Source of the DNA: Lachnoanaerobaculum sanguinis
GTDB taxonomy: Bacteria; Bacillota; Clostridia; Lachnospirales; Lachnospiraceae
DNA: 64,000 nucleotides
NCBI RefSeq assembly: GCF_033242365.1
Contig: NZ_BTHK01000011.1
Location: 1-64,000, forward strand
Reading direction: 5' to 3'
Shown in pieces: positions 1-8,498 of this stretch. The translations under genes were made by a program, and so were the position numbers. Under the pieces are notes generated by a model. That model did not search any database. It saw only the letters and a program-made list of their open reading frames with translations, and had not been told where the DNA came from. How positions within the stretch are numbered: position 1 is the stretch's first letter; each line of letters starts with the position of its first letter.

Positions 1-148
1 TTCAAATTTTTTGAAATATTTTTTATGTCAGAAAAGCCTTTAAAATAAGGGATTTAAAAGAATTGCATAAAACTAAATAGCTTATTAGAAATTTAAAACG
101 TCGGAACTTTCATAGTACTTCGACGGAAGACGGGTATGAAAATTCGGT

Positions 149-194
149 AAAGAGCTTGTATTATACTCGACAAAGTAATTTACAGGCTCTTTTG
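149..194 (+). terminator. Possible terminator of the gene left of the window
   Basis: AAAGAGC (149-155) pairs with GCTCTTT (186-192) and runs into a short TTTT. The loop is long (30 nt), so termination is uncertain. Confidence 0.35.
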
Positions 195-228
195 ATATTA
201 TTTTCAATTTTACTGTATAAATATCCGC

Positions 229-257
229 TTGAAAAAAAATATTAAAAGCATTATAAT
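229..257 (+). promoter_or_regulatory. rpoD promoter
   Basis: TTGAAA (229-234), a 17-bp spacer and a consensus TATAAT (252-257). It gives a leader of about 130 nt before the rpoD start. Confidence 0.75.
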
Positions 258-395
258 GTCAATGCAAATGATAGAAGTAAATACAATGGCTGATTATATT
301 CATTTTAAGAACGTGCATTTATTTCAGATTGTTTGCAGATAAAATAAAAATAGATATGTCAATTATCGGCATCTATTTGTGAAGGGATGATCTTA

Positions 396-1628
396 GTGGC
401 TAAAGAAAACCGAAATACTACAGGAAGTAAGGCATCAAAAGGCAGTGAAAGTGCAAATAAGAAAAAGATGTCACCGCAGGAGTTCTTACAGAAACTGGAG
501 GAACTTGTAAATAAGGGCATGGCTTCTGACATGAAACTTAATATAGGTGAGATAAATGATTTTTTTGCGGGTACGGAGCTGAATGCCGACAACGTAGAGC
601 AGATTTATTCTTACCTTGAGAACAAGGGTATTGAGATCAATGAAAACATCTCGGATGATATTAATATTGATATTGACAATATTGATAATATAGACAGTAT
701 TGCAGATGATGACTCACTACTCTTAGACGACGATGATGAGTTTGACAAGGACTCTGAAGAGGACATAGATCTCAGTGCGATTGACCTGCTTGAAGGTGTA
801 GGTACTGAGGACCCTGTAAGAATGTATCTTAAAGAAATAGGTACTGTACCTCTCTTGACAGCAAATGAAGAGCTTGAATTGGCGAAAAGAAAACAGGATG
901 GCGATGAATACGCAAAGCAGCGTCTTATAGAAGCTAACCTTCGTTTGGTTGTAAGTATTGCAAAGAGATACACAGGAAGAGGAATGAGTTTCCTTGACTT
1001 GGTACAGGAGGGTAATTTAGGCCTTATAAAAGGTGTAGAGAAGTTTGACTACACAAAGGGCTTTAAGCTTTCAACATATGCTACATGGTGGATCAGACAA
1101 TCTGTAACAAGAGCACTTGCAGATCAGGCAAGAACCATAAGAGTTCCGGTACATATGGTAGAGACCATAAACAAGATGAGCAAAATGCAAAGAAAACTTA
1201 CTTTGGAACTGGGTTATGAGCCAAGTGTTACAGAACTTGCAAATGCACTTGATATGACAGAAGAAAAGGTCATGGAAATAATGCAGATTGCAAGAGAGCC
1301 GGCATCTTTGGAGACTCCTATAGGTGAGGAAGATGATTCAAACCTTGGAGATTTTGTAGCCGATGCAAATGTTTTGACACCTGAGGGAAATGTCGAATCG
1401 GTAATGCTCAGAGAGCATATCGATACATTGCTTGGAGACTTGAAAGAAAGAGAAAGACAGGTTATTGTGCTTAGATTCGGTCTTGAGGATGGACATCCTA
1501 GAACCTTGGAGGAAGTAGGAAAAGAGTTTAAGGTAACAAGAGAGAGAATAAGACAGATTGAGGCTAAGGCTTTGAGAAAGCTCAGAAATCCTGTCAGATC
1601 AAAGAGAATCAGGGACTTTTTGGCGTGA
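396..1628 (+). CDS. rpoD: RNA polymerase primary sigma factor RpoD (SigA)
   Basis: Housekeeping sigma-70 factor that directs RNA polymerase to -35/-10 promoters. It has an acidic N-terminal region rich in Asp/Ile (region 1.1-like), region 1.2 (DPVRMYLKEIG), region 2 (EANLRLVVSIAKRY to WWIRQSVTRAL), region 3, and region 4 with the -35 helix-turn-helix (TLEEVGKEFKVTRERIRQIE). I chose GTG at 396 rather than the in-frame ATG at 387: the ribosome site GAAGGG (381-386) touches that ATG but lies 9 nt before the GTG. The protein is about 410 residues, somewhat longer than the 370-375 of many Firmicutes because of the acidic insert. queH follows with overlapping stop and start. Confidence 0.97.
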   Translation: MAKENRNTTGSKASKGSESANKKKMSPQEFLQKLEELVNKGMASDMKLNIGEINDFFAGTELNADNVEQIYSYLENKGIEINENISDDINIDIDNIDNIDSIADDDSLLLDDDDEFDKDSEEDIDLSAIDLLEGVGTEDPVRMYLKEIGTVPLLTANEELELAKRKQDGDEYAKQRLIEANLRLVVSIAKRYTGRGMSFLDLVQEGNLGLIKGVEKFDYTKGFKLSTYATWWIRQSVTRALADQARTIRVPVHMVETINKMSKMQRKLTLELGYEPSVTELANALDMTEEKVMEIMQIAREPASLETPIGEEDDSNLGDFVADANVLTPEGNVESVMLREHIDTLLGDLKERERQVIVLRFGLEDGHPRTLEEVGKEFKVTRERIRQIEAKALRKLRNPVRSKRIRDFLA

Positions 1629-2272
1629 TGAAGAGAAATTTACAAAAAGAATTGGAAGATATTATAAAGAAAGAGGAAGCTTTGGGCAATCGCCCAAGGC
1701 TTCTTCTTCATGCCTGTTGCGGACCGTGTTCATCATATTGTATGGAATATTTGGAAAAGCATTTTGATTTGACTGTGTTTTTTTACAACCCGAATATTGA
1801 TGACACCAAGGAATATAGGCTCAGGGTGGAAGAAGCAAAGAGGCTGATAGAAGAGATGGATTTTACTTCAGAGGTAAAATTTATTGAAGGAGATTATGAT
1901 CCGAGTATTTTTCACAGCAGAATAAAGGGCTATGAAAATGAAAAAGAGGGCGGAAAAAGATGTGATATCTGCTTCGAGCTAAGACTGCATGAGGCTGCAA
2001 AAGCGGCATCAGATTACGGTTTTGACTATTTTACAACTTCTCTTACAATTTCACCTATGAAGAATGCCGAAAAACTTTGTGAAATAGGTGAAGAGGTGGC
2101 TAAAGAATATAATGTAAAGTATTTGCCAAGCGATTTTAAGAAGAAAAACGGATATAAGAGATCTGTGGATTTGTCTAAGGAACATGAGCTATACAGGCAG
2201 GATTATTGCGGATGCTCATTTTCAAAAAGAGAGTCGATTGAAAGAGCCAAGGCAAGAGAGAATATCGTTTGA
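1628..2272 (+). CDS. queH: Epoxyqueuosine reductase QueH
   Basis: QueH-family (DUF208) iron-sulfur enzyme that reduces epoxyqueuosine to queuosine at the tRNA wobble position; it is the non-cobalamin alternative to QueG. Visible motifs are the N-terminal HACCGPCSSYC, a central RCDICFELR and the C-terminal YCGCSFSKRE, which supply the Cys pairs the family uses for a 4Fe-4S cluster and a second metal. Length (about 214 aa) is normal. The start is ATG 1628, overlapping the rpoD stop; a GTG at 1625 is also possible. It is probably co-transcribed with rpoD, although the functions are unrelated. Confidence 0.92.
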   Translation: MKRNLQKELEDIIKKEEALGNRPRLLLHACCGPCSSYCMEYLEKHFDLTVFFYNPNIDDTKEYRLRVEEAKRLIEEMDFTSEVKFIEGDYDPSIFHSRIKGYENEKEGGKRCDICFELRLHEAAKAASDYGFDYFTTSLTISPMKNAEKLCEIGEEVAKEYNVKYLPSDFKKKNGYKRSVDLSKEHELYRQDYCGCSFSKRESIERAKARENIV

Positions 2273-2297
2273 CGATTGGTATACTTTGATTTATAAT
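2269..2297 (+). promoter_or_regulatory. ptsH promoter
   Basis: TTGACG (2269-2274), which overlaps the queH stop codon, a 17-bp spacer and a consensus TATAAT (2292-2297). Confidence 0.7.
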
Positions 2298-2356
2298 TAA
2301 TAGGTAATGTTTATATCAATGATCAAAAGATCTTGAAATATGAAAGGAAGATTATT

Positions 2357-2623
2357 ATGTTAAGTAGAAAAATTACTATCAAGAATCCTTCAGGTTTGCA
2401 CCTACGTCCGGCAGGAGTTCTGTCACAGACAGCAATGAAGTTTAAATCAGATATAATAATTGAGTACGGTGAGAAGAAGATAGTTGCTAAGAGCGTACTT
2501 AATGTTATGGCTGCAGGTATCAAGTCAGGCACAGAGGTAAATCTGATAGTTGAAGGTGATGACGAAGAGGAAGCAATGAAGACTTTGGTAGAGGCTATCG
2601 AGTCAGGCCTTGGTGAAAAATAA
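2357..2623 (+). CDS. ptsH: Phosphocarrier protein HPr
   Basis: Small cytoplasmic phosphocarrier of the PTS sugar uptake system; it passes phosphate from enzyme I to enzyme II proteins. Starting at ATG 2357 (ribosome site GAAAGGAAG just before it) the protein is 88 aa. The catalytic His is then residue 15 in SGLHLRPAG, and the HPr-kinase Ser is residue 46 in AKSVLNVM, exactly the standard numbering, which confirms the start. Ser46 suggests it also takes part in carbon catabolite control as in other Firmicutes. It has its own promoter and is followed by an HPr-like gene. Confidence 0.95.
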   Translation: MLSRKITIKNPSGLHLRPAGVLSQTAMKFKSDIIIEYGEKKIVAKSVLNVMAAGIKSGTEVNLIVEGDDEEEAMKTLVEAIESGLGEK

Positions 2624-2655
2624 TAAATAATTTTTCTATTTGTAACATATCATAC

Positions 2656-2686
2656 TTGACAAATGCCTATATTTGGTGGTTAAATA
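2656..2686 (+). promoter_or_regulatory. Possible promoter of the HPr-like gene
   Basis: Consensus TTGACA (2656-2661) with a TTAAAT/TAAATA -10 18-19 bp downstream. The spacing is long. An inverted repeat (GTATTTT/AAAATAC, about 2695-2717) lies between it and the start codon and could be an operator. Confidence 0.4.
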
Positions 2687-2740
2687 ATGCAATGTATTTT
2701 GTATTGTGCAAAATACGATGTTATAAAATGAGGTATAGAT

Positions 2741-2983
2741 ATGAAAGAAAGAAAAATCCGCCTTCTGTCGGTTGAAGACGCTAAGAACTTTGTTAAAGTT
2801 GCTACCGGGTGTGATTTTGATGTGGATTTATATGACAACAGTATCATGATTGACGCAAAATCTATTATAGGAGTGCTGAGCATGGACCTTAGACATGTTT
2901 TGGCAGTCAGATATTCAGGCGAGAACGAAGAATTGGAAGCTTTTTTAGATGACCATATGAAGGGAATCGAGAAAATAGCTTAA
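2741..2983 (+). CDS. HPr-like protein without the active-site histidine (Crh-like)
   Basis: 80-aa HPr-fold protein. The second half matches HPr: KSIIGVLSMDL aligns with the regulatory Ser46 segment of the neighbouring HPr (AKSVLNVMAAG), placing a Ser at residue 41. The first half has SVEDAKNFV where HPr has GLHLRPAGV, so the phosphorylatable His15 is absent. By analogy with Crh of Bacillus it could act in catabolite repression after Ser phosphorylation but not carry PTS phosphate. That role is inference; the missing His is directly visible. It sits right after ptsH, so a duplication is likely. Confidence 0.75.
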   Translation: MKERKIRLLSVEDAKNFVKVATGCDFDVDLYDNSIMIDAKSIIGVLSMDLRHVLAVRYSGENEELEAFLDDHMKGIEKIA

Positions 2984-3047
2984 GCATATTTATGAAATAT
3001 CATAAATGGTTTAAAATAAGCCGGCTTGACCGGTAGTTGTTTAACAT

Positions 3048-3077
3048 ACAGGCAGGTCTTTGACTTGCCTGTTTTTT
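3048..3077 (+). terminator. Rho-independent terminator before ispF
   Basis: 10-bp stem ACAGGCAGGT/ACTTGCCTGT (one G-T pair) with a 5-nt loop, followed by TTTTT. It ends the HPr-like transcript only 26 nt before ispF, so it could also attenuate ispF. Confidence 0.75.
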
Positions 3078-3103
3078 CATATAGAAGAGACGGAAAGGTA
3101 ATT

Positions 3104-3646
3104 ATGAGAATAGGACATGGATATGATGTTCACAGACTTGTAGAAGGCAGAAAGCTTATAATCGGAGGAGTGGAGATAGAGCATACTCTGGGACTTCTCG
3201 GGCATTCGGATGCGGATGTGCTTTTACATGCGATAATGGACTCTTTACTTGGAGCTGCAGGACTTGGGGATATAGGAAAACATTTTCCGGATACAAAAGC
3301 GGAATATAAGGATGTAAGCAGTGTTGTGCTTTTGAAAAAAGTTGCTAATATACTTGACGAGAATGCATATATAATAGAAAATATAGATGCAACTGTTATT
3401 GCGCAAAAGCCTAAAATTGCTCCTCATATTGATAGGATGAAGGAAGTGATATGTGATACGCTGAGTATATCACCGAGCCAATTGAATATAAAGGCGACCA
3501 CAGAAGAGGGGCTTGGCTTTACAGGAAATGAAAGCGGTATATCTGCGCACAGTGTCTGTCTGTTGAATTCGGTAAGAGATGCTTTTTATGTATCTACAGA
3601 TTCAAAGGATTGCACCGGCTGCAACGGATGCCCAAGTAAAGGATAA
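3104..3646 (+). CDS. ispF: 2-C-methyl-D-erythritol 2,4-cyclodiphosphate synthase, with a Cys-rich tail
   Basis: MEP-pathway enzyme that cyclises CDP-methylerythritol 2-phosphate on the way to isoprenoids. ATG 3104 is preceded by GGAAAGG. The N-terminus MRIGHGYDVH supplies the metal ligands Asp8 and His10; HSDADVLLHAIMDSLLG and the C-terminal TTEEGLGFTG are typical. The core ends near residue 154, the usual family length, but the protein continues to 180 aa with a tail containing Cys170, Cys173 and Cys176 (CTGCNGC). That tail is not part of the known fold and could bind a metal or Fe-S cluster. cysS follows after 10 nt. Confidence 0.94.
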   Translation: MRIGHGYDVHRLVEGRKLIIGGVEIEHTLGLLGHSDADVLLHAIMDSLLGAAGLGDIGKHFPDTKAEYKDVSSVVLLKKVANILDENAYIIENIDATVIAQKPKIAPHIDRMKEVICDTLSISPSQLNIKATTEEGLGFTGNESGISAHSVCLLNSVRDAFYVSTDSKDCTGCNGCPSKG

Positions 3647-3656
3647 AAGGAATTTT

Positions 3657-5066
3657 ATGAAGATTTTTAATACACTTTCTAAAAGGAAAGAAGAGTTTGT
3701 ACCTATTGAAGAGGGAAAAGTAAGAATGTATGTCTGCGGACCTACAGTCTACAATTTGATACATATCGGAAATGCCAGACCGATGATTTTCTTTGATACG
3801 GTAAGAAGATATTTTGAATACAGAGGATATGATGTAAACTATGTTTCAAACTTTACGGATGTTGATGATAAGATAATCAATAAGGCGATAGAAGAGGGCG
3901 TTGATGCCTCTGTAATTTCCACAAGATATATAAATGAATGTAAGAAAGATATGGAGGCAATGAATGTGCTTCCTGCAACAAAAAATCCTCTGGCAACAGA
4001 AGAGATAGGCGGTATGGAGGAGATGATATCAACTCTTATCGAAAACGGCCATGCATATGTGGCAAAGGACGGTACGGTATATTTCAGAGTAAAAAGCTTT
4101 GACGGATACGGTAAGCTTTCACATAAGAATATTGATGAACTTCAGTCCGGATTCAGAGAGATTAAGGTAACGGGTGAGGACAAAAAGGAAGACAGCAATG
4201 ACTTCGTGCTTTGGAAACCTAAAAAAGACGGAGAGCCTTACTGGGATTCACCATGGTCAAAGGGAAGACCGGGATGGCATATAGAATGTTCCGTAATGAG
4301 TAAAAAATATCTTGGCGATCAGATAGATATCCATGGCGGCGGAGAAGACCTTATCTTCCCACATCATGAAAACGAGATAGCTCAGTCGGAGTCGGCAAGC
4401 GGAAAGAGCTTTGCAAATTATTGGATGCATAATGCGTTCTTAAATATTGACAATAAGAAGATGAGTAAATCTTTAGGTAATTTCTTTACAGTAAGAGATA
4501 TCAGTGAGAAGTACGATCTTCAGGTATTAAGATTTTTTATGCTCTCCGCACACTACAGAAGTCCTCTTAATTTCTCGGCGGAGCTTATGGAAGCTTCAAA
4601 GAACAGCTTGGAGAGAATTCTTACAGGTGTTGAAAACTTAAAGGATGTTCAGAAGAAGAATAATACTTCACCGATTACAGATGCCGAGCTCTCAAATCTT
4701 GAGATGGCAAAGGTATTAAAGGATAAGTTTGTAGCCGCGATGGATGATGATTTCAATACGGCTGATGCGATAAGTGCTATATTTGAGCTTATAAAGCTTT
4801 CAAACACTTCATTAAATGAAAACAGCACAACAGAGTATGCAAACGGACTTTTAAATATAATAGAGCCGCTTTGTGACGTACTTGGAATTATTACAGAAAG
4901 AAAGACCGAAATTCTTGACAGCGAAATAGAGGATCTGATAGAGCAGAGAACTCAGGCCAGAAAGAATAAGGATTTTGCACTTGCTGATAAGATCAGAAAC
5001 AATCTCCTTGAGAGAGGTATTGTACTTGAAGATACAAGAGAGGGAGTTAAATGGAAGAGATCTTAG
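3657..5066 (+). CDS. cysS: Cysteinyl-tRNA synthetase
   Basis: Class I aminoacyl-tRNA synthetase that charges tRNA-Cys. ATG 3657 follows AAAAGG; the reading frame extends further upstream but that part overlaps ispF. Visible: CGPTVYNLIHIGNARP with the zinc Cys27 and the HIGH-type signature HIGN (36-39), GWHIECSVMS, and KKMSKSLGNF (KMSKS loop). About 469 aa, normal. The last 16 nt overlap mrnC, so the two are translationally coupled. Confidence 0.97.
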   Translation: MKIFNTLSKRKEEFVPIEEGKVRMYVCGPTVYNLIHIGNARPMIFFDTVRRYFEYRGYDVNYVSNFTDVDDKIINKAIEEGVDASVISTRYINECKKDMEAMNVLPATKNPLATEEIGGMEEMISTLIENGHAYVAKDGTVYFRVKSFDGYGKLSHKNIDELQSGFREIKVTGEDKKEDSNDFVLWKPKKDGEPYWDSPWSKGRPGWHIECSVMSKKYLGDQIDIHGGGEDLIFPHHENEIAQSESASGKSFANYWMHNAFLNIDNKKMSKSLGNFFTVRDISEKYDLQVLRFFMLSAHYRSPLNFSAELMEASKNSLERILTGVENLKDVQKKNNTSPITDAELSNLEMAKVLKDKFVAAMDDDFNTADAISAIFELIKLSNTSLNENSTTEYANGLLNIIEPLCDVLGIITERKTEILDSEIEDLIEQRTQARKNKDFALADKIRNNLLERGIVLEDTREGVKWKRS

Positions 5067-5503
5067 ATTATCTTCTGAAACCTTTTAATATAGAAAAAAG
5101 GGATGCAAAAGAGTTTTCTCCATTGGTACTGGCTTATATAGGTGATGCGGTATATGAACTTATAATAAGAAGTATTCTGGTATCAGGTGGAAACCGCCCG
5201 GTAAATAAACTTAATAAGGATGCCACTTCTCTTGTAAAAGCCGGAGCACAGGCACAAATTATAAAACTGATAAAGGATGAGTTAAGCGAGGAAGAGTTCA
5301 CCATATTTAAAAGGGGTAGGAACTCTTCTCCGCATACCATGGCAAAGAATGCCAGTATGACTGATTATAAATATGCTACCGGATTTGAAAGTCTTATAGG
5401 TTTTTTATATCTGGACAATCAGTTTGACAGAGCGCTTGAACTTGTCAAAACCGGTCTTGACAGATTCTTGGAAAATAATGATATTGGAGTAAAGAATATA
5501 TGA
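5051..5503 (+). CDS. mrnC: Mini-ribonuclease 3 (23S rRNA maturation)
   Basis: RNase III catalytic domain without the double-stranded RNA-binding domain; it trims 23S rRNA ends in Firmicutes. The motif LAYIGDAVYEL near residue 30 holds the catalytic Asp, and the second acidic cluster is near the C-terminus (ESLIGFLYL). 150 aa is the normal length. The order cysS-mrnC-rlmB is the classic Firmicutes arrangement, with overlaps on both sides. Confidence 0.95.
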   Translation: MEEILDYLLKPFNIEKRDAKEFSPLVLAYIGDAVYELIIRSILVSGGNRPVNKLNKDATSLVKAGAQAQIIKLIKDELSEEEFTIFKRGRNSSPHTMAKNASMTDYKYATGFESLIGFLYLDNQFDRALELVKTGLDRFLENNDIGVKNI

Positions 5504-6255
5504 ATGAAAATGCCATAGAAGGCAGAAATGTGGTAATAGAGGCTTTCAGAAGCGGTAAAACTGTTGACAAATTATACTTGCAGGACGGTTTGAAGGACTA
5601 TACAGTTTCTACAATATTAAGAGAAGCCAAAAAGCACGGTACATATGTAAATTTTGTAAGTAAGGACAGACTTGACACAATGAGCGAGACCGGAAAGCAT
5701 CAGGGAGTTATTGCCATAGTTGCTGCATATGAATATGCAAGTGTTGAGGATATACTGGAAAAGGCAAGACAAAAAAATGAGCCGCCTTTTGTATTTATTT
5801 TAGACGGCATAGAGGATCCGCATAATCTCGGTGCAATTATAAGAACAGCCAATCTCAGCGGTGCTCATGGAGTGATTATACCTAAACACAGAGCTGTAGG
5901 GCTTACTGCCGTAGTGGCAAGGGCTTCAGCAGGAGCTATAAATTATACGCCTGTTGCCAAAGTCACCAATATAAATAAAATCATGCAGGAGCTGAAAGAT
6001 GCAGGAATGTGGTTTGTTTGTGCAGACATGGGCGGCGAAAGGATGTATAATATTGATTTGACGGGAAGTATCGGACTTGTAATAGGTAATGAGGGAGACG
6101 GAGTAAGTGAAAGCGTCAGGAAAAATTGCGATTTCATAGCTTCTATACCTATGAACGGTGATATTGATTCACTCAATGCATCCGTTGCCTGTGGTGTATT
6201 GGCTTATGAGATAGTCAGACAGAGGATTGCGAAAGGAGCAATATATGAAAAGTGA
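5500..6255 (+). CDS. rlmB: 23S rRNA (guanosine-2'-O-)-methyltransferase RlmB
   Basis: SpoU/TrmH-family knotted methyltransferase. The N-terminal substrate-binding domain (about 1-75) starts with EGRNVVIEAF; the SPOUT domain has motif 1 (GIEDPHNLGAIIRTA), motif 2 (GLVIGNEGDGVS) and motif 3 (IPMNGDIDSLNASVACGVLAYE). The start overlaps the mrnC stop (ATGA). The end overlaps the ldh start by 11 nt. Confidence 0.95.
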   Translation: MNENAIEGRNVVIEAFRSGKTVDKLYLQDGLKDYTVSTILREAKKHGTYVNFVSKDRLDTMSETGKHQGVIAIVAAYEYASVEDILEKARQKNEPPFVFILDGIEDPHNLGAIIRTANLSGAHGVIIPKHRAVGLTAVVARASAGAINYTPVAKVTNINKIMQELKDAGMWFVCADMGGERMYNIDLTGSIGLVIGNEGDGVSESVRKNCDFIASIPMNGDIDSLNASVACGVLAYEIVRQRIAKGAIYEK

Positions 6256-7198
6256 TAAGAGAAAAGTTGTTCTTGTAGGATGCGGTATGGTCGGCATGAG
6301 CTACGCATATGCTATGTTAAACCAAAATGTTGTGGACGAGCTTGTTCTTATAGATGTAAATAAATTAAGAGCAGAGGGTGAAGCTATGGATTTAAACCAT
6401 GGTCTTGCCTTTTCAGGCTCACATATGAGAATCTGGGCGGGAGATTACAGCGACTGTACAAATGCGGACATTGTCGTAATATGTGCAGGTGTTGCTCAGG
6501 CGCCGGGAGAGAGCAGAAGGGATCTTTTAAAGAGAAATATGGAAGTGTTCAAATCCATTATCGACCCTATTACGGAGAGCGGATTTAACGGAATATTCCT
6601 TGTTGCTACAAACCCTGTAGATATAATGACTGAGATTACATATAAGCTTTCGGGATTTAATCCGAGAAGAGTAATCGGATCGGGTACGGCACTTGACTCT
6701 GCAAGACTTAGATATCTTCTCGGCTCATATATACAGGCTGATCCGAGAAGCGTGCATGCCTATGTTATAGGCGAACATGGTGATTCGGAGTTTGTTCCTT
6801 GGTCAAATGCAATGCTTGCAACAAAGCCTATAACAGATCTTATAGCCGAATCAAAGGGCAAATTGAATATAGAAGAGCTTGATCGCATTGAAGACGATGT
6901 AAGAACGGCCGCTTATAAGATAATAGAAGCTAAGAGAGCTACATACTACGGTATAGGAATGAGCCTTACAAGAATTACAAAGGCAATACTGGGTGATGAG
7001 AACTCGGTTCTTACAGTATCTGCAAATCTTCGCGGTGAATACGGACAAAATGATGTATTCGTTGGAGTCCCATGTGTGATAAACAGTGCAGGAATCCAAA
7101 GAATACTTGAATTCTCTCTTACAGACGAGGAAAAGGCAAAGTTTGCAAAATCCTGTGAGGAGCTTAGAGCTACATATAAAGAGCTGGAAGAGAAATAA
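6245..7198 (+). CDS. ldh: L-lactate dehydrogenase
   Basis: NAD-dependent reduction of pyruvate to lactate. ATG 6245 follows AAAGGAG and gives 317 aa, the usual length. Rossmann motif GCGMVG (12-17), NAD-binding LIDVN, and the specificity loop AGVAQAPGESRRDLLKRN with Gln at the position where malate dehydrogenases have Arg, so lactate is favoured. NPVD and the catalytic His in GEHGDSE are present. It overlaps rlmB by 11 nt. Confidence 0.95.
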   Translation: MKSDKRKVVLVGCGMVGMSYAYAMLNQNVVDELVLIDVNKLRAEGEAMDLNHGLAFSGSHMRIWAGDYSDCTNADIVVICAGVAQAPGESRRDLLKRNMEVFKSIIDPITESGFNGIFLVATNPVDIMTEITYKLSGFNPRRVIGSGTALDSARLRYLLGSYIQADPRSVHAYVIGEHGDSEFVPWSNAMLATKPITDLIAESKGKLNIEELDRIEDDVRTAAYKIIEAKRATYYGIGMSLTRITKAILGDENSVLTVSANLRGEYGQNDVFVGVPCVINSAGIQRILEFSLTDEEKAKFAKSCEELRATYKELEEK

Positions 7199-7234
7199 AA
7201 TAGAGACATCTTTGTTTCATTTTGGAGGGTAGAC

Positions 7235-8092
7235 TTGAAAGACAAATATTATTCTATTGGGAGAGTATCGGAAATATGTAATATTCCTATAAAGACTTTA
7301 AGATATTACGACAAAATAAATGTAATGGTTCCAAGTATAAGACAGGAAAACAATAATTACAGATATTATAGTCATGATCAAATGGTAAGGCTTTTTATCA
7401 TAAAGAGGCTCAGATATATGGGCTTTTCGCTGGAAGAGGTTAGAAATATATTAAAAGAAGATAATATTCAAAAGATAGAACTTATAGTGACAAAAAAACA
7501 AAACTCCATAAAAGATGAAATTATTGAGCTCAATAAAAAGTATGAAGAAGCTGCTACTTTAAATAATAAAATTAAATCTGCGCAAAGAATACTTGAAGAC
7601 AGTAATAATTACAATGTAGAAAGTTCTTTTAAGCTTGAAAAGCAAAGAGAAGTATATGTATTTGGTAAAACTACCATGATGCAGTCTTATAAGAACGAAA
7701 AAGTCAGTCTGGAAAAATGGATAGATATTATAGAGTCTGCAAAAGAAAGGAATCTGAATATTCAGGGTGATATACTTGTATCCTATCATACTGAGATGTT
7801 TGGACAATTTATTCACAGAGATTGTGAGGTGGAGTTTTCCATTGTAGTTGAAAATGATATCAAGGATGTTGAAGTAAAGAAATTCGGAAACTTTCTTGCC
7901 GCCAATGCTATACATGTCGGCGATTACAGCGATATAGTGCATACATATATTTCTCTGAAAAGATGGATAGAAGAAAACGAGCTTATGGTGGATGGACCTG
8001 TGACAGAAAGATTTATGCTTTCACCGGTGGATCTGCCTAATACAGATCGACATATAGTAAAAATAATAGTTCCGGTAAAACCGAGAAACTAA
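7235..8092 (+). CDS. MerR-family regulator with effector-binding domain
   Basis: 285-aa regulator. The N-terminal MerR winged helix begins YYSIGRVSEICNIPIKTLRYYDK; a helical linker (about 85-125) leads to a GyrI/BmrR-like effector-binding domain ending SPVDLPNTDRHIVKIIVPV. The start is TTG 7235 with GGAGGG 5 nt before it. MerR proteins activate promoters with long 19-bp spacers that contain a dyad, and exactly such a promoter lies at 8383-8413 in front of the downstream pyrimidine operon. I therefore infer that this gene controls that operon; the ligand is unknown. Confidence 0.85.
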   Translation: MKDKYYSIGRVSEICNIPIKTLRYYDKINVMVPSIRQENNNYRYYSHDQMVRLFIIKRLRYMGFSLEEVRNILKEDNIQKIELIVTKKQNSIKDEIIELNKKYEEAATLNNKIKSAQRILEDSNNYNVESSFKLEKQREVYVFGKTTMMQSYKNEKVSLEKWIDIIESAKERNLNIQGDILVSYHTEMFGQFIHRDCEVEFSIVVENDIKDVEVKKFGNFLAANAIHVGDYSDIVHTYISLKRWIEENELMVDGPVTERFMLSPVDLPNTDRHIVKIIVPVKPRN

Positions 8093-8128
8093 TAATTGAA
8101 TAAAGAGTATATTTATATACCGGTAAAA

Positions 8129-8155
8129 AGTCTCCCCTTAGGGGAGGCTTTTTTG
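8129..8155 (+). terminator. Terminator after the MerR regulator
   Basis: CTCCCC-TTA-GGGGAG stem extended by further pairs, followed by a run of six T. Confidence 0.9.
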
Positions 8156-8498
8156 TTTTACATAAATAAGGTTACAAAATTTTGAGATAGGCATAACTAA
8201 CAAAAATATAAAGTTGATATTGTGTAAGATTACTTTCAAAAAATGGAAATATGCACAAAAGAAAGATTAAAGTTATTTTTTATTAAATTAATTATACGAA
8301 AATTTATTCTTTTAGCAATAAATTTATAGGAGACAAAAAGGAAATACAGATAAAATATATGTTAAATTCAGAAAAAATTAACTTGAATATACAATAGCTG
8401 TATATTCTAAGATAATAATTGAATAAAATAAGTTCTTAAACAAATAATAGTTAATTATTTAACATTTAAAAACAAAATATGTAGGAAAGGAGGACAGT
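8156..8498. other. Gene-free stretch before the pyrimidine operon
   Basis: Very AT-rich; no open frame with a ribosome site. It holds the MerR-type promoter at 8383-8413, a leader of about 80 nt, and GGAAAGGAGG just before 8499. Confidence 0.6.
8383..8413 (+). promoter_or_regulatory. MerR-type promoter and operator of the pyrimidine operon
   Basis: TTGAAT (8383-8388), a 19-bp spacer and TAAGAT (8408-8413). A perfect 8-bp inverted repeat AATATACA/TGTATATT (8386-8406) fills the spacer. The over-long spacer with a central dyad is the hallmark of promoters activated by MerR proteins through DNA twisting. Confidence 0.65.

Larger units (their letters stand above)
1..386. other. Gene-free stretch before rpoD
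   Basis: I see no gene here. The stretch is AT-rich. It holds a hairpin at 99-125 (CGTCG/CGACG arms), a second hairpin at 149-192 (AAAGAGC/GCTCTTT arms followed by a short T run) that could end a transcript coming from the left, and the rpoD promoter at 229-257. Confidence 0.6.
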
